DNA from: Hyposmocoma kahamanoa
Lineage: Eukaryota; Arthropoda; Insecta; Lepidoptera; Cosmopterigidae
Assembly: GCF_003589595.1 (NCBI RefSeq)
Contig: NW_020653397.1
Span: forward strand, 755,234 to 819,233
DNA length: 64,000 nt
Direction: 5' to 3'
How positions within the stretch are numbered: position 1 is the first letter of the stretch; each line of letters starts with the position of its first letter. The position numbers and the translations under genes are program-made. The notes under the pieces were generated by a model that saw only the letters and a list, made by a program, of their open reading frames with translations, made no database searches and was not told the origin of the DNA. Below are positions 48,561 through 61,119 of the stretch, in pieces.

Positions 48561-50399
48561 TGATGTGAGTCACAGTTTCAAGAAATCATTACTGTAATAA
48601 GAAACTCAAGGGGCAGTTCCCAGTTAATTTGATGAGCCTCGAGCGGAAAGCCTGCTTAAATTACTAGTGAGCAACAAACACATAGAGGGCGATTCTGCTA
48701 CATAATTAATTTCCTTATTAAACTTATTAAACCTGGTGTGTGCTTAAGGTAAACTTGACATTCGAATTATCAATCAATTTCAGTAAGTCTGTTGGGCAAT
48801 TAAATTTTTAAATCAACATATCATTTGTCCTGGCTGTGTTTTCGCAGAAATCTCGCTATAACAAGCTTATCTTTAAGCTATATCCTTTTCAAGTTAAGCA
48901 AGTGTAACTTCTACAGATGTTTATCCGCAAGTCTGAAAAATGTTATAAGCTGCGAAATGCGAAAATTTAAACGTAACTGAAATTCCTTTTATTGGATAAT
49001 TAATTTTTCAGTGTAGAGGAATTATTTCCTTCAAAGAAAATAAAATTTGAATGGACGTCGTTTTAGTAACATAACTTTCATTTATGGTTTATATAGCTTT
49101 CTTATGGGCTTCATTTTGTGATAATATCCATACTTCGCTACAAACACTTTGTTTTTGATTGCCAAGCCATATGACGTGATCAAGAGTGTTTTTAGCATAC
49201 GAAAGCCAGTAACATGAACTTATAACTCTACTATTTAAGTATAAAAATAGAATCTTTAAAAGAGTAGAATCTCTCTCCATAAAGTTTTAATTTTGCAGAT
49301 GTATTTTTTATATTTGTAGCGATAATATTATTTCTTAACTTATTTTAAATTGTAATCTTGTGGCATTGATAATATGGAATAAATGACGTCTATATACTTA
49401 GGTATATAGAGTTGATAATATTTTCTCGGCTATCGATTTTAGTCGAAAAACAGACAGAAATTTATTGGAACACCTTCAAGTGCTGCAAGATTAGCTTCCA
49501 TTGTATTAAGGTGTATCAACTTGCGCCATAATTTGGAGTGTATTACGAGACCACACCAGGGCTCCAAGTTGCTCCATGGAGACTCTACTAAGCTTTTATT
49601 TCAACTTCGATAGAATTATTTATGTTTTGTTGAATTGCAGCCATATTAAAATATAAGTATGAAATATTTTAATAAATGGATAGGACTTGTATTCAGGTCA
49701 CTATGCCGGCAAAAGTGGCACAAAATCAAAAGTTGCCAATAAAATGATAAAGCTATCAACCGCTGGTGACGTAGATAAATTTATTACTTGATTTAATCAA
49801 TAGCGAAAGCCAAAGTATAAAGTATCAAATTTATTAGTGTGAAATACAGTGGTAGTTAGAATGTCGTTTTAATATTTGTTGAAATAAATCAAAATTGGAA
49901 ATGAAACTATTTATTTCTGGATTTTGTTGTTACAACCAAACGAACGTTTCAGGCCCTGTACAGGTTCCATGAAGTCAGAGTCAGTAGATGTAATGTGTAG
50001 CAATCACTAAAACCTAAACACTCGATATGAATGTAAAGGTTAATAACGAAATTTTGTCGCTTATATACAAAAATATTTCAAACATTTCATTTTAATTTTT
50101 AGTTCAGATAAAATGTCTGGGCGTGGAAGGTCCTAAATTGGCGAAAGATTCAAAAATAGTAAAAAACCAATTTATGATTAAAAAATAAAATAGTGATTTC
50201 AAGAAATGGTCAATTCAAGAAATTGCATCACAATTATCTCTATTGCCTTACTGTAAGCTGGTTTCATTACTCAGAATTGAATAATCCATTTGTTATCGAC
50301 AGCAATCGAATACCAACATGCATCTCATATTCGTATCAATACGCGAGTCATTTTCAATTCTCGAACGACCCAATACAGGTATTATAACAAAGGAAATAA

Positions 50400-50510
50400 C
50401 TTACCGAATTTCATCGGCGTGTTGTGGCGGGTGATGACGTCACGCTCAGCTGTTTGTCGCCATTGTTTGACACGGTCGGATGAGCAAGCTAACAAACAGA
50501 ATATTTGAGT
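50400..50510 (+). promoter_or_regulatory. Possible promoter with a perfect CRE
   Basis: TGACGTCA, the palindromic CREB/ATF site, is at 50435-50442 in a GC-rich island, followed within ten bases by an initiator-like CTCAGCTGT. A promoter is plausible but unproven. Confidence 0.3.
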
Positions 50511-51439
50511 TGGTTTTCGTTACTTCTTTCGTTATAAAGCTACGAGAGAAAAGAATCTACCTTCACAAGTGCTCAGAATTCCAAATAACGTTAAACATTC
50601 ATGCGGTGCCGGCGCGTAATAGCGAATGACCTACATTCCGATTTAGGTTGTACGACGCAAAAGATGATTTAAAAAAATATATACAGAACCAAAAACGACG
50701 TACGCGTTCAGTGTGGATAATCTTGCAAAATGTAGGATATCAAAAATCAGGGTTATGATAATTATCCGACATATATCAAATCCATCTATCTAACTATAAA
50801 TCCATGCGGATACTAAACATAACAAATAGTGAGGAAACTTAATAAACGCGAAGAAAAATATTTAGTTTAAACGATTTGGTTTGTGTTTTTTTGTTGAGAT
50901 TGACATTGGACACGTTTGGAAACGACTCGGATAACAAAACATGTCACATTGCTAGTGATAGCATTTTGTTGTTCACGATAATTTATCCTGATAATAATCA
51001 TGATAATTATCAATGATAATATCACTTCGAATCTTGTAAAAATATCTTTTGAAATAGCATTATTTTAAATTTAAAATGTCTCAATTATATCAATATTGCT
51101 GGTTTTTCTTTTTGATTTACATTAATTACTTCCTTCATCAATTTGACACTAATGGCTTCTAAAACTGTATACTTTCAATTAGCAATAAGCCGCAGGCTTA
51201 CTCGACCATTAGCGGTGCAAATATTTAAACACTTTCGCTACTTTCTTGGAATGTTTTGTGTTCAACATTATCTCCGTGCTGTTAACAGACGTGCGAACTG
51301 ATTCAATATTCTCGTTAAGATAATAATACCTCAAATAAGGGGACTTATGTACCATTATTATAATATACATAGCCTTATTATATTTATTTATAATAAGATA
51401 TATAAATCATATTTGTGTTGCAAAAACGAGCGATTAGTT

Positions 51440-51930
51440 CTGTGTACCATTTAGGTTCTCGGGTTTCTCTCAGAGAAAAGTTTAAGGAGAATAGTATCAT
51501 GATTGTGGCATCATAGCACACTTACTACAAATATTTTGTATGCCCGTAAAAATATGCATAATTTCATTAAGAAAGAAGATATCTACCTTAGAACTAAGTC
51601 CAAACTCATGATACCACATGATTCTTTTATGGGGAACTGTATAAGTTTTTACAATAAGATTCCGGTGCATATTAAGATTATCATTTCCTAAGTTTAAAAC
51701 TTATAATAAAAATATTTTAATTAAAAAGTCATGTTGCAAAATTGAAGAGTATGTGTTAGATAAAGATGTATGGAAAGACTACATGAGTTTAGATTCCACA
51801 CACTTATTTATATGATTATGATTCAAAGTGTATTCCATAGAATTTAAGTTTAAATGAAAAGAGCAATCCCTAGAGTTTCTTGCACGTCCTTCTCAGGGAG
51901 GTCAGCGTAGTGAACGAGTAGTAGCTTAAA
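51440..51930 (+). pseudogene. LINE polymerase C-terminal remnant, forward copy
   Basis: Broken plus-strand frames encode NILYARKNMHNFIKKEDI and SFMGNCISFYNKIPV, with later LDKDVWKDY, then the 3' UTR also seen at 26985-27120. It is a decayed relative of the reverse copy at 26780-27800 and preserves the empty target site for that copy's scar. Confidence 0.65.
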
Positions 51931-52139
51931 AATGGCGTTTTCATGTGCAAAAATTTTACAGTAAATCATTATTTGATTTTAAATTATATGTGTATATTAA
52001 GTACGTCTATGTTATTTGTTTTATATAATATGAATATTAAAATATTGGTTATGCCCTAAGTTACGCCCAGAGCGGTATAACCAACAAGCTATAGGCGTAA
52101 CGAAGAAATAAATAATATCTGTGCAAGTACTCGTGATGT

Positions 52140-52340
52140 CTTATTAAAAGTCCTAATCTCTTTATTTCATAGGTAAGCAAATTTAGTTTGAAATCGTCAA
52201 ATTGATTGAAATGTACTGGTCACTTGTAAGATAGATTCCTTTACATGTAATGGACTAAGAAAGTCTAGGGGTTACTCTTTGTAAATGCATATTTGTTCAC
52301 ATTTTATCGTTAATTATAATAATTATTTAAAAACAGCATA
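52140..52340 (-). repeat. LINE 3' tail fragment
   Basis: The sequence TTTCATAGGTAAGCAAATTT through GTCTAGGGGTTACTCTTTG is the reverse of the 3' end shared with 48120-48270. Confidence 0.5.
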
Positions 52341-54479
52341 GAAGCAACCTTTGAGATCTAAACGGACGACTCCCAAGGATTTTCGTCATCCGAGTACATA
52401 AAGGCTGTATAAAGTTGAAAACATTTGTATAAAGTTTTTGTTTCACAATTGCTTAAACTTTTATATATGGCAAATTCTGACTTTTTAAACATTGTTGGCC
52501 AACATGTAATCGCTCTTTTTGGAGACAAAATAGTTAATTATTTACATATATTGGCATGTTAGGCATACCCTTCTAAGATTGCCTTTATGTGGAAAACTTT
52601 ACAGCTCAGCAAGTTGAATTCCAAATTCTGAATATTAACAGGGATTTTATTATAATAACTTTGTAGAATAGGCTGCCAGCCAGACCAGTCGGCTTACTTT
52701 TTGTACCTTGTATTAATTATATTAATTATATATATTTTGTCATGGAAAAATACTGTTCTTTCTATCGTAAATTACTTTTTTCATAAATGTACCATGCCAG
52801 TCATAGAATGTTAATTTCTTTAAACTGATCTAGACATACTCCGGGCGTAGTTGGCAAATTCTTCTTAGCTCTTGCTTGATAAAGATTCTATTTATAGAAT
52901 TTCTCTCTCAGCAAAAACAAAGTGCAGTATTAGTTTACGTTATAATGAAAAATAGCTTAAGCCCGACTGAAACTCCTTTCATCGAATAATATATATATAA
53001 GTATATAATGTGTACAGAAACTTAGAGTTTACTTATTGTGTTTTGACATTATTTTGCATTTAATTTTGTTGGTTATATAAACAATAACATACATCTAAGG
53101 TTTTCGTGGTTATTCACTAAATGATTGTCACTAATTAGGTTCTTGCTACGGTACCTGTGAGTTCTTTTTATTTTCCCATGATTTTGGAACAGTTACACAC
53201 TCCATTATCACGGGTCGGTTAGTCAAAATCAAGGAAAATAAAAATAACTAATGACGGGTAAGAAACATGTGATTAGTGATATTCATTTAATAGTATACAT
53301 GAAAGTATTTTTTTCGTTCCATGGTAACGACAGACCGAGTTGAAGAAGAAAAAAGAATCCAAAATTTACTAACGATCTCGAAACCTAAGAAGTTCATACT
53401 ATATTACATAATATAAACTGTAATAGTTAATATGAACTATTTTTATCTATAATAATGTGATGATGATGTTGGCCCTTGACATTGATTTAAAATATAACAT
53501 TATGACATTGATAATATGAGACAATTCATTGCATTCTATTCTAGACAAAGTCGATTATGTTTTTAAAGGTTGTTCAAGGTGATAAATACGTTGTTTAAAT
53601 AAAATGTGCACTATAAATTTTATTTATCTTATTTATTTACATATACATATACTCAAGACTAGGTACCATTGTTGCTTTAGAGATTATTTCAACATGTGCT
53701 TTATCTTATCCATTTATATTAAGAAGGCAAATATTTTTATCCCGTCTTACCGTTTGTGTGATAATAGCAAATAATGTTCATGTCACAGTGTCGTCTAAAA
53801 AAAAGGTTACAATGGAAAATTTACAAGTGTTTTGATTACAGTTCGATGTAAGAGTGATTCTGGTTATCGTTAATAAAACATGAAAGATTAAATAGTGGAA
53901 AAACAATGTATAGTTTTGATAAAGACATTTGGCATGTGAGGCGAGAATCGGAGTCACAGCCGGATCCGATGGAGACGAGACGTAATTTTCTTTTAATTAT
54001 TTATAGATTTAATTTATGTCTTTTAATATTAAGAGACTTTCCCAATTAATACAATGATCATGGTCACCCTCCAAGAAAAATATTTTGGTCAGTGTTTACT
54101 TTCGTGATGTCGAAAATAGATTTTATTTATGCCAATCAATCACTCACTAGAATTTCAAAATTTACGTGTATGCAGGAAAATTCTTTAAGCTTCAACGTAT
54201 TCCGCGTAAATAAAAAAATAACATTCAATAATAATAAAAAAACTGTTGAACGTGACGACTAACATTAAATTATGTTTAGTGAAAAGGTTCTTTGTAAAAT
54301 TATATTCGCACGTTCAAAACGATACTACACTAAGCGGAAATCTTACTTATGTTTTCAAACTTTAAATGCTATTTTCCAGAAGTTAGGTACGTTTTCATCC
54401 AGTGACGGTATTGATTTCACTTGCGTACCTTTATTGTGAGGTTTACAAATATACTTGTTTAAAAAAGTAGAAAGCAAAG

Positions 54480-55200
54480 AGACAGGTTTCGTGTTTAATT
54501 TTTGTCCGAGCTTGCGGACTAAATAGGTGCTATCTAGTCAGCATTCACTTTTAGTCTATACAACCTCAAATGGCTTTGGTTGATTCCGCACAACAGTGAA
54601 AGTGTTGAATAGATCACTTTGGTAAAAATATGTAGTAAAATCATTGACTTACAATTATATGGACGTCGGGTCCGCGCTAAAAAGTGTCCGACTTATAGGG
54701 CGTTAAAATCGTATACAGAGCGTCATTCACGCTTTAGTCTTCGTTTGTTCGACTGACAGCGAAGCAAGCAAAGTTAGACAGTACTGCGATGACATTACAA
54801 TTTAAATTCAACGTTTTACCTTTTTCATATTCCTTTACATTTCACTACGTTTAAATAGGTTGACTTGGGACATTTTTTTCGTGGTTTTTGTATTAGACCT
54901 GTCCATTTATTTGTAAGTCAATGAGTAAAATTGAAGATTTATATAGATAGATTACTATACGGTGTGAAAACACGATTCCTAAAAATTTTCACGATAAAAA
55001 AGAAACACAAACTTACCGCGAAATTTTACAAGAAAACCGCTGCGTTCAATAGGTACTTTATATACAACAATGATTTTTTTAATATCAACTGAACTAAATA
55101 GAACACGTGCATTATACGATTATACATTTCTCAAAAGGCTTTAATTTCTTTTGTAATAAAATGAATTCTGAAATAAAGCTAGACCGCTCCTTGCCACGCG
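54480..55200 (-). repeat. Inverted duplicate of 58990-59420, interrupted by a MITE
   Basis: Read on the minus strand, it matches the plus strand of 58990-59420 through several blocks, including GCGGTTTTCTTGTAAAATTT, TTTTCACACCGT and AACCAAAGCCATTTGAGG. The family A element at 54642-54923 splits it. The minus strand also shows TATATAAAG near 55060 and a donor-like GCG|GTAAGTTTG near 55018. Confidence 0.65.
54642..54923 (-). mobile_element. MITE, family A, long form, reverse, 8-bp duplication
   Basis: The typical termini are flanked by the perfect duplication AGTAAAAT (54634-54641 and 54924-54931). A small deletion near the right terminus removes a few bases (GACCTGTCCATTT in place of the CGTCGTCC form). 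Confidence 0.88.
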
Positions 55201-55942
55201 ACACACACAGAATGGGTGCAAGACGGGCGCAGGGCGGGTTAGGTTTCATAAATAATTTTTCATTTTATAAATTGTGTTAATAAACAACTTAATTAAAATA
55301 TCATTTGCCACGTCCATGTAGCCAGAATAAAACAATTAACTAATAGTTTAGTAGATTTTTAACACTTTTTAATTAAATAACTTAAGTTTCAAAAGTCTCG
55401 ATATTCCAGAGAGTGAAAACGTCACTCGAAAAACTCGAAAAAGCCAAAAAATGGTCGAGACTCGAAATTTTCGACAGCCCTAATTTCCTATGTGTAACTA
55501 TCGCGAAAATTTAAGATCTCGACTAAACAATGTTTCATTGCTACATAAGTAAGGTCGCAATTGGATCGCTTTTGATTTATAAGCCCATAAACATGGCAAG
55601 CGGTTGTTAAGTCAATTAACACCGATTTCATTAATTGTAACCTTGTGCTATGTGGTGTGAGGTTACGTGCAACCTTTGCCGAATTCTGAAATGTTATGGT
55701 TGTAACATGACCATGGAACACAACAATGATTATAATTTGGCATTTCATGGAACGTTCAAGAGTTGTTAGAAGTTAAAAAAATGGCCACGTTCATGAGTAA
55801 TTTGTACCCATCCATGGTTTAATAAAGTCACATGTACATGATAGCACGTCAAAAGTACTATTTGAATTTAAATATGTGAAATTATATGACTCTCCTATTT
55901 TAGTAGAAAAAGTTATCGACTAATTTGGTTAGTGGAATTTTC

Positions 55943-56205
55943 AGGCTGCGATACCACCAGAGAAGTGCGAGGTGGCTAGGCGGTGTACGAGGAAAAAATC
56001 CACCAATAGGATAACTACATTTTCTTAGTCTCGCTTAACGGAGCTCTGGTGGAAGAGGGCTAGCAAGTACATACTAAAAAGCGAGAGATGTGTGCGAGGG
56101 TTGCGAGCGAGGAATGTGTGTGAGGTTCGCGAGCGAGTTCGCCGTGTTGCCTCCGCTCATACCACCACACCGCACCCCACAACCGCAATCGTGGAATCGC
56201 AGCCT
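55943..56205. mobile_element. Inverted-repeat element rich in GCGAGCGA motifs
   Basis: The ends AGGCTGCGAT and ATCGCAGCCT are exact inverses. The 263-bp interior contains GTTGCGAGCGAGGAATGTGT and GGTTCGCGAGCGAGTTCGC. No transposase is seen. Confidence 0.6.
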
Positions 56206-57069
56206 TAAACAGCTCTCTTGAAAAGTTGTCATTTGGCTAAGAGTCCGAATTGCCGTTATTGCGGCCTAGAACTTAGCACTAGCAGCCGCCATGAAATCTT
56301 CAAGCGTGCATGTCATTGCGCAGGGCACGATGTGGTGTGGGCTATATTCAAATGGGTCTATACGTGCCGGTTTCTTTTGCCCCCATTTTGTTTGCACCCG
56401 ATAGGTTAGTTAGGATAAATGTAATTCAAAGCATTTTTTGTTAAATGTTGCTAGTAGACACAAAAATGCTTTTTCTAAAATAATAATAATTGTAATAATC
56501 CTGTTGCCATTTTCTTTGTGATCGATTGAGAAATACGTTCGAAATTTTCAGGAACAACTACATCTTGTGTCCAGTGTTTCCCGTTGGCCCTTTGTTACGT
56601 TCAAAGCTTTGTTCCAACTTTTGTATAATTTGGTCTTAACACTTGTCTAGGCTGGAATAAGGCCATCGGAACCGTTACTCTTTAACTCCCTAGTTAGAGT
56701 TAATGTTTGTTGTAACCTTCGTTGCGGGTGTGCGGTGCTCATTTTGGCAACTAATAAATATTTATTAATAATTTGCATTTTACTGTACGTATTCTTTTAT
56801 AGTCTTACAAATATGAGCTTTTTAACAAGAAAGATATAATTGTAACATAATGGATACGTTAATTAATAAGTTCTTAAACATTTTAGTTGTCAACAGTACT
56901 TAACACAAATGAACTCGTATTTGACAAAATATTGGTATAGAATTTATTTGTAACGGGTGCATTCAAAACGGGCGCAAAACAAACCGGGAACGAATCGACC
57001 CGTTTAAATCGCGCTACCCATAATCCTGTTTAGGCCCTCCATAAAATTAATTTAAAAAATTAGTAGCAG

Positions 57070-57390
57070 TGGACCTCCTTGTGAAAGAGTTCATCCAGGG
57101 ATGTACTGCCGCGAAGCAGTAGATAATGTGAGCATTACTCTGTTTCGGTTTTGAAGGGTAAGAAGGGTAAGAAGGGTGCTGGTGAAGTCACGGGCACATG
57201 AGGCTTGTCAACTTATGTCTCAGGGAGACTGGCACAGTCGCAGCGCCCTTTGAGTTGAGTGCAGCTGCAGTGGCAACTGTTATGGACGCAACGTATAATG
57301 CTCACATTACTGCTTGGCGGTTGAAATATATAAGGTGGCAGTACTGACTTCTCTGGACGAACTCTTTTACAAGGAGCTCTACTTATACTA
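57070..57390 (+). repeat. Family B copy with a second head in opposite orientation
   Basis: The forward head, core and GTTATGGACG are followed at about 57295 by the reverse head (AATGCTCACATTACTGCTTG to AAGGAGCTCTACTTATACT). The result has ~90-bp inverted ends. The forward core contains a small tandem AAGAAGGGTAAGAAGGGT. Confidence 0.65.
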
Positions 57391-57897
57391 AAAATCTAGT
57401 TGAATTTTGTTTGTTATGTCACTTAAAATTTGAGTAGTTTTGACAAATTGTAGCTCGTCCATGTAAAACAAATTAGTTACAAAAATAGCTATTTGGTATT
57501 GAAATAGCTATTACCTATATCTTGTATCGCGATTGGCAATCCTTGAATTGGCCCATGCTGATTTTAACATGGGTCATAATCAACTTACTCTGAACTAAAT
57601 GTTAATGACCCTTGGGACGAACAGTCGAGCTCGCTGAGCATCAAATTAGGCACTGGATGTTGAATTACTTACCGTTACACAGTTGCGCGCGTTGTTATTA
57701 CTTAAATAGCTTTCGGGACTGTCCGCGAAATTAAGGAGGAAGTTGTCACCCGCATTAATTAATTTTTAATTATACTAAAGTGCTCTCACAGCACATTAAA
57801 ATTGAAAAGTATTATCTTTAATGTAACAAATTATTTAAAGCCTGTAGTCACGTGTCAATTATTGCGCAACTATTATTTGATGTCTTTTGCCAGATGT

Positions 57898-58201
57898 CTT
57901 TTTTTCTGTTGTATGAGTGACGGGACGAGTAAATCGTGCACCTGATGGTAAGTGACACGCCTGTCCATAACAGTTGCAGTAATAGTTTGAGCTTTAAATC
58001 ACTAGGATCTAAGGGGCACTGCCACTGCGCTGTCACCCTGAGACATAAATTGACAAGTCTCAAGTGCTTGTGATTTCACCAGCAGCCTTACTCTTCAAAA
58101 CCAAAATGCAATAATTTCACATTAGGTACTGCTGGGTGGTATAAATAGGTAACATGGCAGTACTTCCCTGGATACTCTTTCACAAAGAACTCTACTACCT
58201 G
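57898..58201 (-). repeat. Family B dispersed repeat, complete reverse copy
   Basis: It runs from the GACGGGACGAGTAAATCGTG tail side to the AAAGAACTCTACTACCTG head. It is immediately followed by a reverse family D SINE. Confidence 0.7.
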
Positions 58202-58204
58202 TTA

Positions 58205-58395
58205 TAATTATTAATACAAAGATCGAACACTCATAAAAAAATCCTTCGATCCCGCCGGATTCGAACCGACGCGTCTTCTACGTCTTCTAGCAGACGCTAT
58301 ACCAACTAAGCCACGGAACGAACCAGCGGAATTTTTCTATGTGCTTGTTGTCGTGTCTTTGTATTTGGTTTTTCAACGACTTTTCAGCCGTAGCG
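58205..58395 (-). repeat. tRNA-derived SINE, family D, reverse copy
   Basis: On the minus strand it has the A-box-like TGGCTTAGTTGG and B-box GGTTCGAATCC and the TGTTCGATCTTTGTATTAA body. A separate piece of the family tail in the opposite orientation lies at 58540-58600 and makes a near-perfect 17-bp inverted repeat with 58512-58528. Confidence 0.7.
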
Positions 58396-58989
58396 CCATC
58401 TATGAGAAATTTATGAAAGTGTTTCGTCACCCAGTTAGATATCTTTACAGCTACTAGCCCCGGGTAAAGATATCTATTAACTGTATTTTAATTGATTTTG
58501 AATTTTTTACGTGAAATTACTTCACTAGTTTGTTATAATTATTAGTGGAGTAATTTCACATAAAAAATAATTTAATATCAATTCAATAAAAAATTTAAAA
58601 AACTCTACTGCAACCAAAAAGAGGGTAAAGAATATACGCGTTGAAGATTCAGAGGACAGGTTATTAGATCGATCGATCCTTTCACGTCCTAGATGCTCTA
58701 ATGGCATTTTGCCAGTGACGCACTAGGAGACTTTATGACGTCATGACTCTAGTTTAGCGAGAATCTATTTAATATAATAGTATTTTTTATTATTACTACA
58801 ATAATACAGGGTATTATTGGGTCGTTTGAAAAGGCTGGTTGCTTTTTGTTGGATTCAATAATGATCACCTAACTTGAGATTGCTGAAAGTACGGTCGCCG
58901 TAATTCTTTGCTGTTTAAAACTTTCAGTGGCATTTAAGAGTCGATACTGCCTCAGTTCGAATCAAATTTTTGCCGTACTAATAAGATTC

Positions 58990-59420
58990 ATTTTGCTTGG
59001 GCAAAGCGGCATGGACACTAGTTTTATTTCAGAATTTATTTTTTTGTAAACGAAATTAATGAAAAATGTGTATCGTATACATACTATACGTGTTTTATTT
59101 AAGTAGTTCAGTTGATATAAAAAAAAACAATCGGTATATTTGGTACTTGGTGTAACGGGCTGGTGTTCGCAACTCGACGTTACATATACCAAAATCATTG
59201 GTATATGTAAAGTATCTATTGAATACCGCGGTTTTCTTGTAAAATTTCGAAGTTAAGTTTGTGTTTTGTTTCTGTAGTGAAAAGTTTTCACACCGTGTAC
59301 AAATCAGTGTATATCCTCAACTTTACTATATATTTCTTCCGAATTATTGATTCAACACTTGCACAGTTATGCGGAATCAACCAAAGCCATTTGAGGTTGT
59401 ATAGACTCTTAAGGGTGTTG
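58990..59420 (+). repeat. Inverted duplicate of 54480-55200, interrupted by another repeat
   Basis: The shared blocks are TTTATTTCAGAATT, AGTTCAGTTGATAT, GCGGTTTTCTTGTAAAATTT and AACCAAAGCCATTTGAGG. About 65 bp at 59153-59205 (GGTGTAACGGGCTGGTG) is an insertion of the repeat also seen at 13630-13670. Confidence 0.65.
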
Positions 59421-59761
59421 CTTTCGCTTAATTACCGCTAGCTAGGACTAGTCGTCCCACTCGGTATCAAATACATTTTGACCTAAAAAGCACTTTATTG
59501 TCCTCATTATAACGTTAATTATTAAAAAAATTGTATAGTAGAGAACTTAACAATGCAATGTGCTGAGGAATAACGACAAGGAATTTGTGCATTTTAACAA
59601 GGTAAACAAATATATCTAGTGTATATCAATGACAAAAATCAACAAAATAATAAATCAGTTTTAAATTTCTTTGGCTCAGTAAACAGCCACCTTTATGCTA
59701 GATATTCGCGGATGCAGCTGGTCAGACACAGTGGGCACTAGCGCAAGTGATGCGGTAGCAA

Positions 59762-60070
59762 ATTTTGTACCAGTAGAGCTCGTTGTGAAAGATTTCGTCC
59801 AGGGAAGAACTGCCCCCTTACCTTTTTCTGCCGCCAAGCAGTAATGTGAGCATTACTGCGTTCCGGTTTGGAAGGGAAAGGGTACTGGTGAAATATTGCC
59901 ACATGGAATTTGTCAATTGAGACATATCTCAGGGTGACGGGCGCAGTGCGATGCTATTAAGAGCTTTGCGATTTAAAGCTCTGAGTGGCACTGCAACTGT
60001 TATGGACAGGCGTGTTGCTTACCACCAGGCGTACGATTTGTTCGTCCCGTCACTTGGTATAACAAAAAAC
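59762..60070 (+). repeat. Family B dispersed repeat, complete forward copy
   Basis: The head GAGCTCGTTGTGAAAGATTT, the core GGTACTGGTGAAATATTG, GTTATGGACAGGCGTGTTGC and tail CACTTGGTATAACAAAAAAC are all present. The hairpin at 60080 follows immediately. Confidence 0.7.
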
Positions 60071-60079
60071 AATTGTCAT

Positions 60080-60129
60080 TTTGTTGTCTCTACATCGGCC
60101 AATGGTATGGCCGATGTAGAGACAACAAA
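60080..60129. repeat. Perfect 21-bp hairpin with 8-nt loop
   Basis: Positions 60080-60100 (TTTGTTGTCTCT onward) are exactly complementary to 60109-60129, separated by AATGGTAT. It abuts the tail of a family B repeat. Confidence 0.85.
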
Positions 60130-61119
60130 TGGAGTTCCACGGAAGAAAAAAAAAAACAAAGGAAATGCCATAAGCCTCGATTACCTACTCTCAGATCTGA
60201 TGTCGCCAAAACTCACACATTCTTAATATGAAACACTACAAAATCTTGATAATGATTGGTCGTAAAAAAGACAACAAATTCTGGGTTTTAAATATAATTT
60301 AAACTTTACCCTTTTGGCATATGATTGAAAGTAAGTACCATCAACACCTATTATTGCAAGTTACGAGGTTTCGATATTAAATTGAAATTTCAATCAAAGT
60401 CCTGCGGTCTAGCGGTTAATCGTTGAATCACGACGAATAGGAGTTATTAATTTAGTTCTCCAAAAAAGATGCGACCATATTGCAGGGGTGTAAGCTTTAC
60501 TTTCGATTCATGTAACTAAAAAATGATTTCGAAAATGTATGAAAATAAGACCTGCCGATGACACAAAATACCGCCACGGGTAATATTTTTCGTGCGGCTA
60601 TAATTTTTGCACTCCAAAATAGCACAATAAAGCATTTTTCTACAATTTTACAGAATTTACGCGAAAGAATTGACACAACCATACCGTACAAAGCGAAAAT
60701 GGCGGTCTGAGCTCACATAGGTCCGAAGAGACCCATAGTTGGCACGCGTGTGCAGCTAACTAACCATTTCTACTGTATTTTCTGTTCTGTGGTTAACTCC
60801 ATGTAAATAAAGCAGCAGCATGGTTTGCATGTGTGCGCTCCCCCCGCCATGGATGGACGCATTCATTGGCATAATAATGAAAGGTGCGTGCGTGGGACAA
60901 CCAGCACTATGCCACGCGAATGCAGCGCGAGATTATGCATATGTGTGCGTCCATGCCACGCTGTTACCACATTTTGTCTTATTATAATATCAGGGATTTT
61001 CATATTGACCACTGCAATTACACACAGAATAAAGTGTACTGTGTGGATCAGTGGCGACTTCCCGTTGTATGTTGTTCCGATATTAGTAGATCGATGATTA
61101 TGTTTTGAATATAATTATT

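Noticed and set aside
60497..60691. Possible THAP-like Cys motif (CAILECKNYSRTK) on the minus strand
   Set aside because: The frame lacks the conserved tryptophan, proline and histidine positions of a THAP domain and breaks soon after; too weak to annotate.
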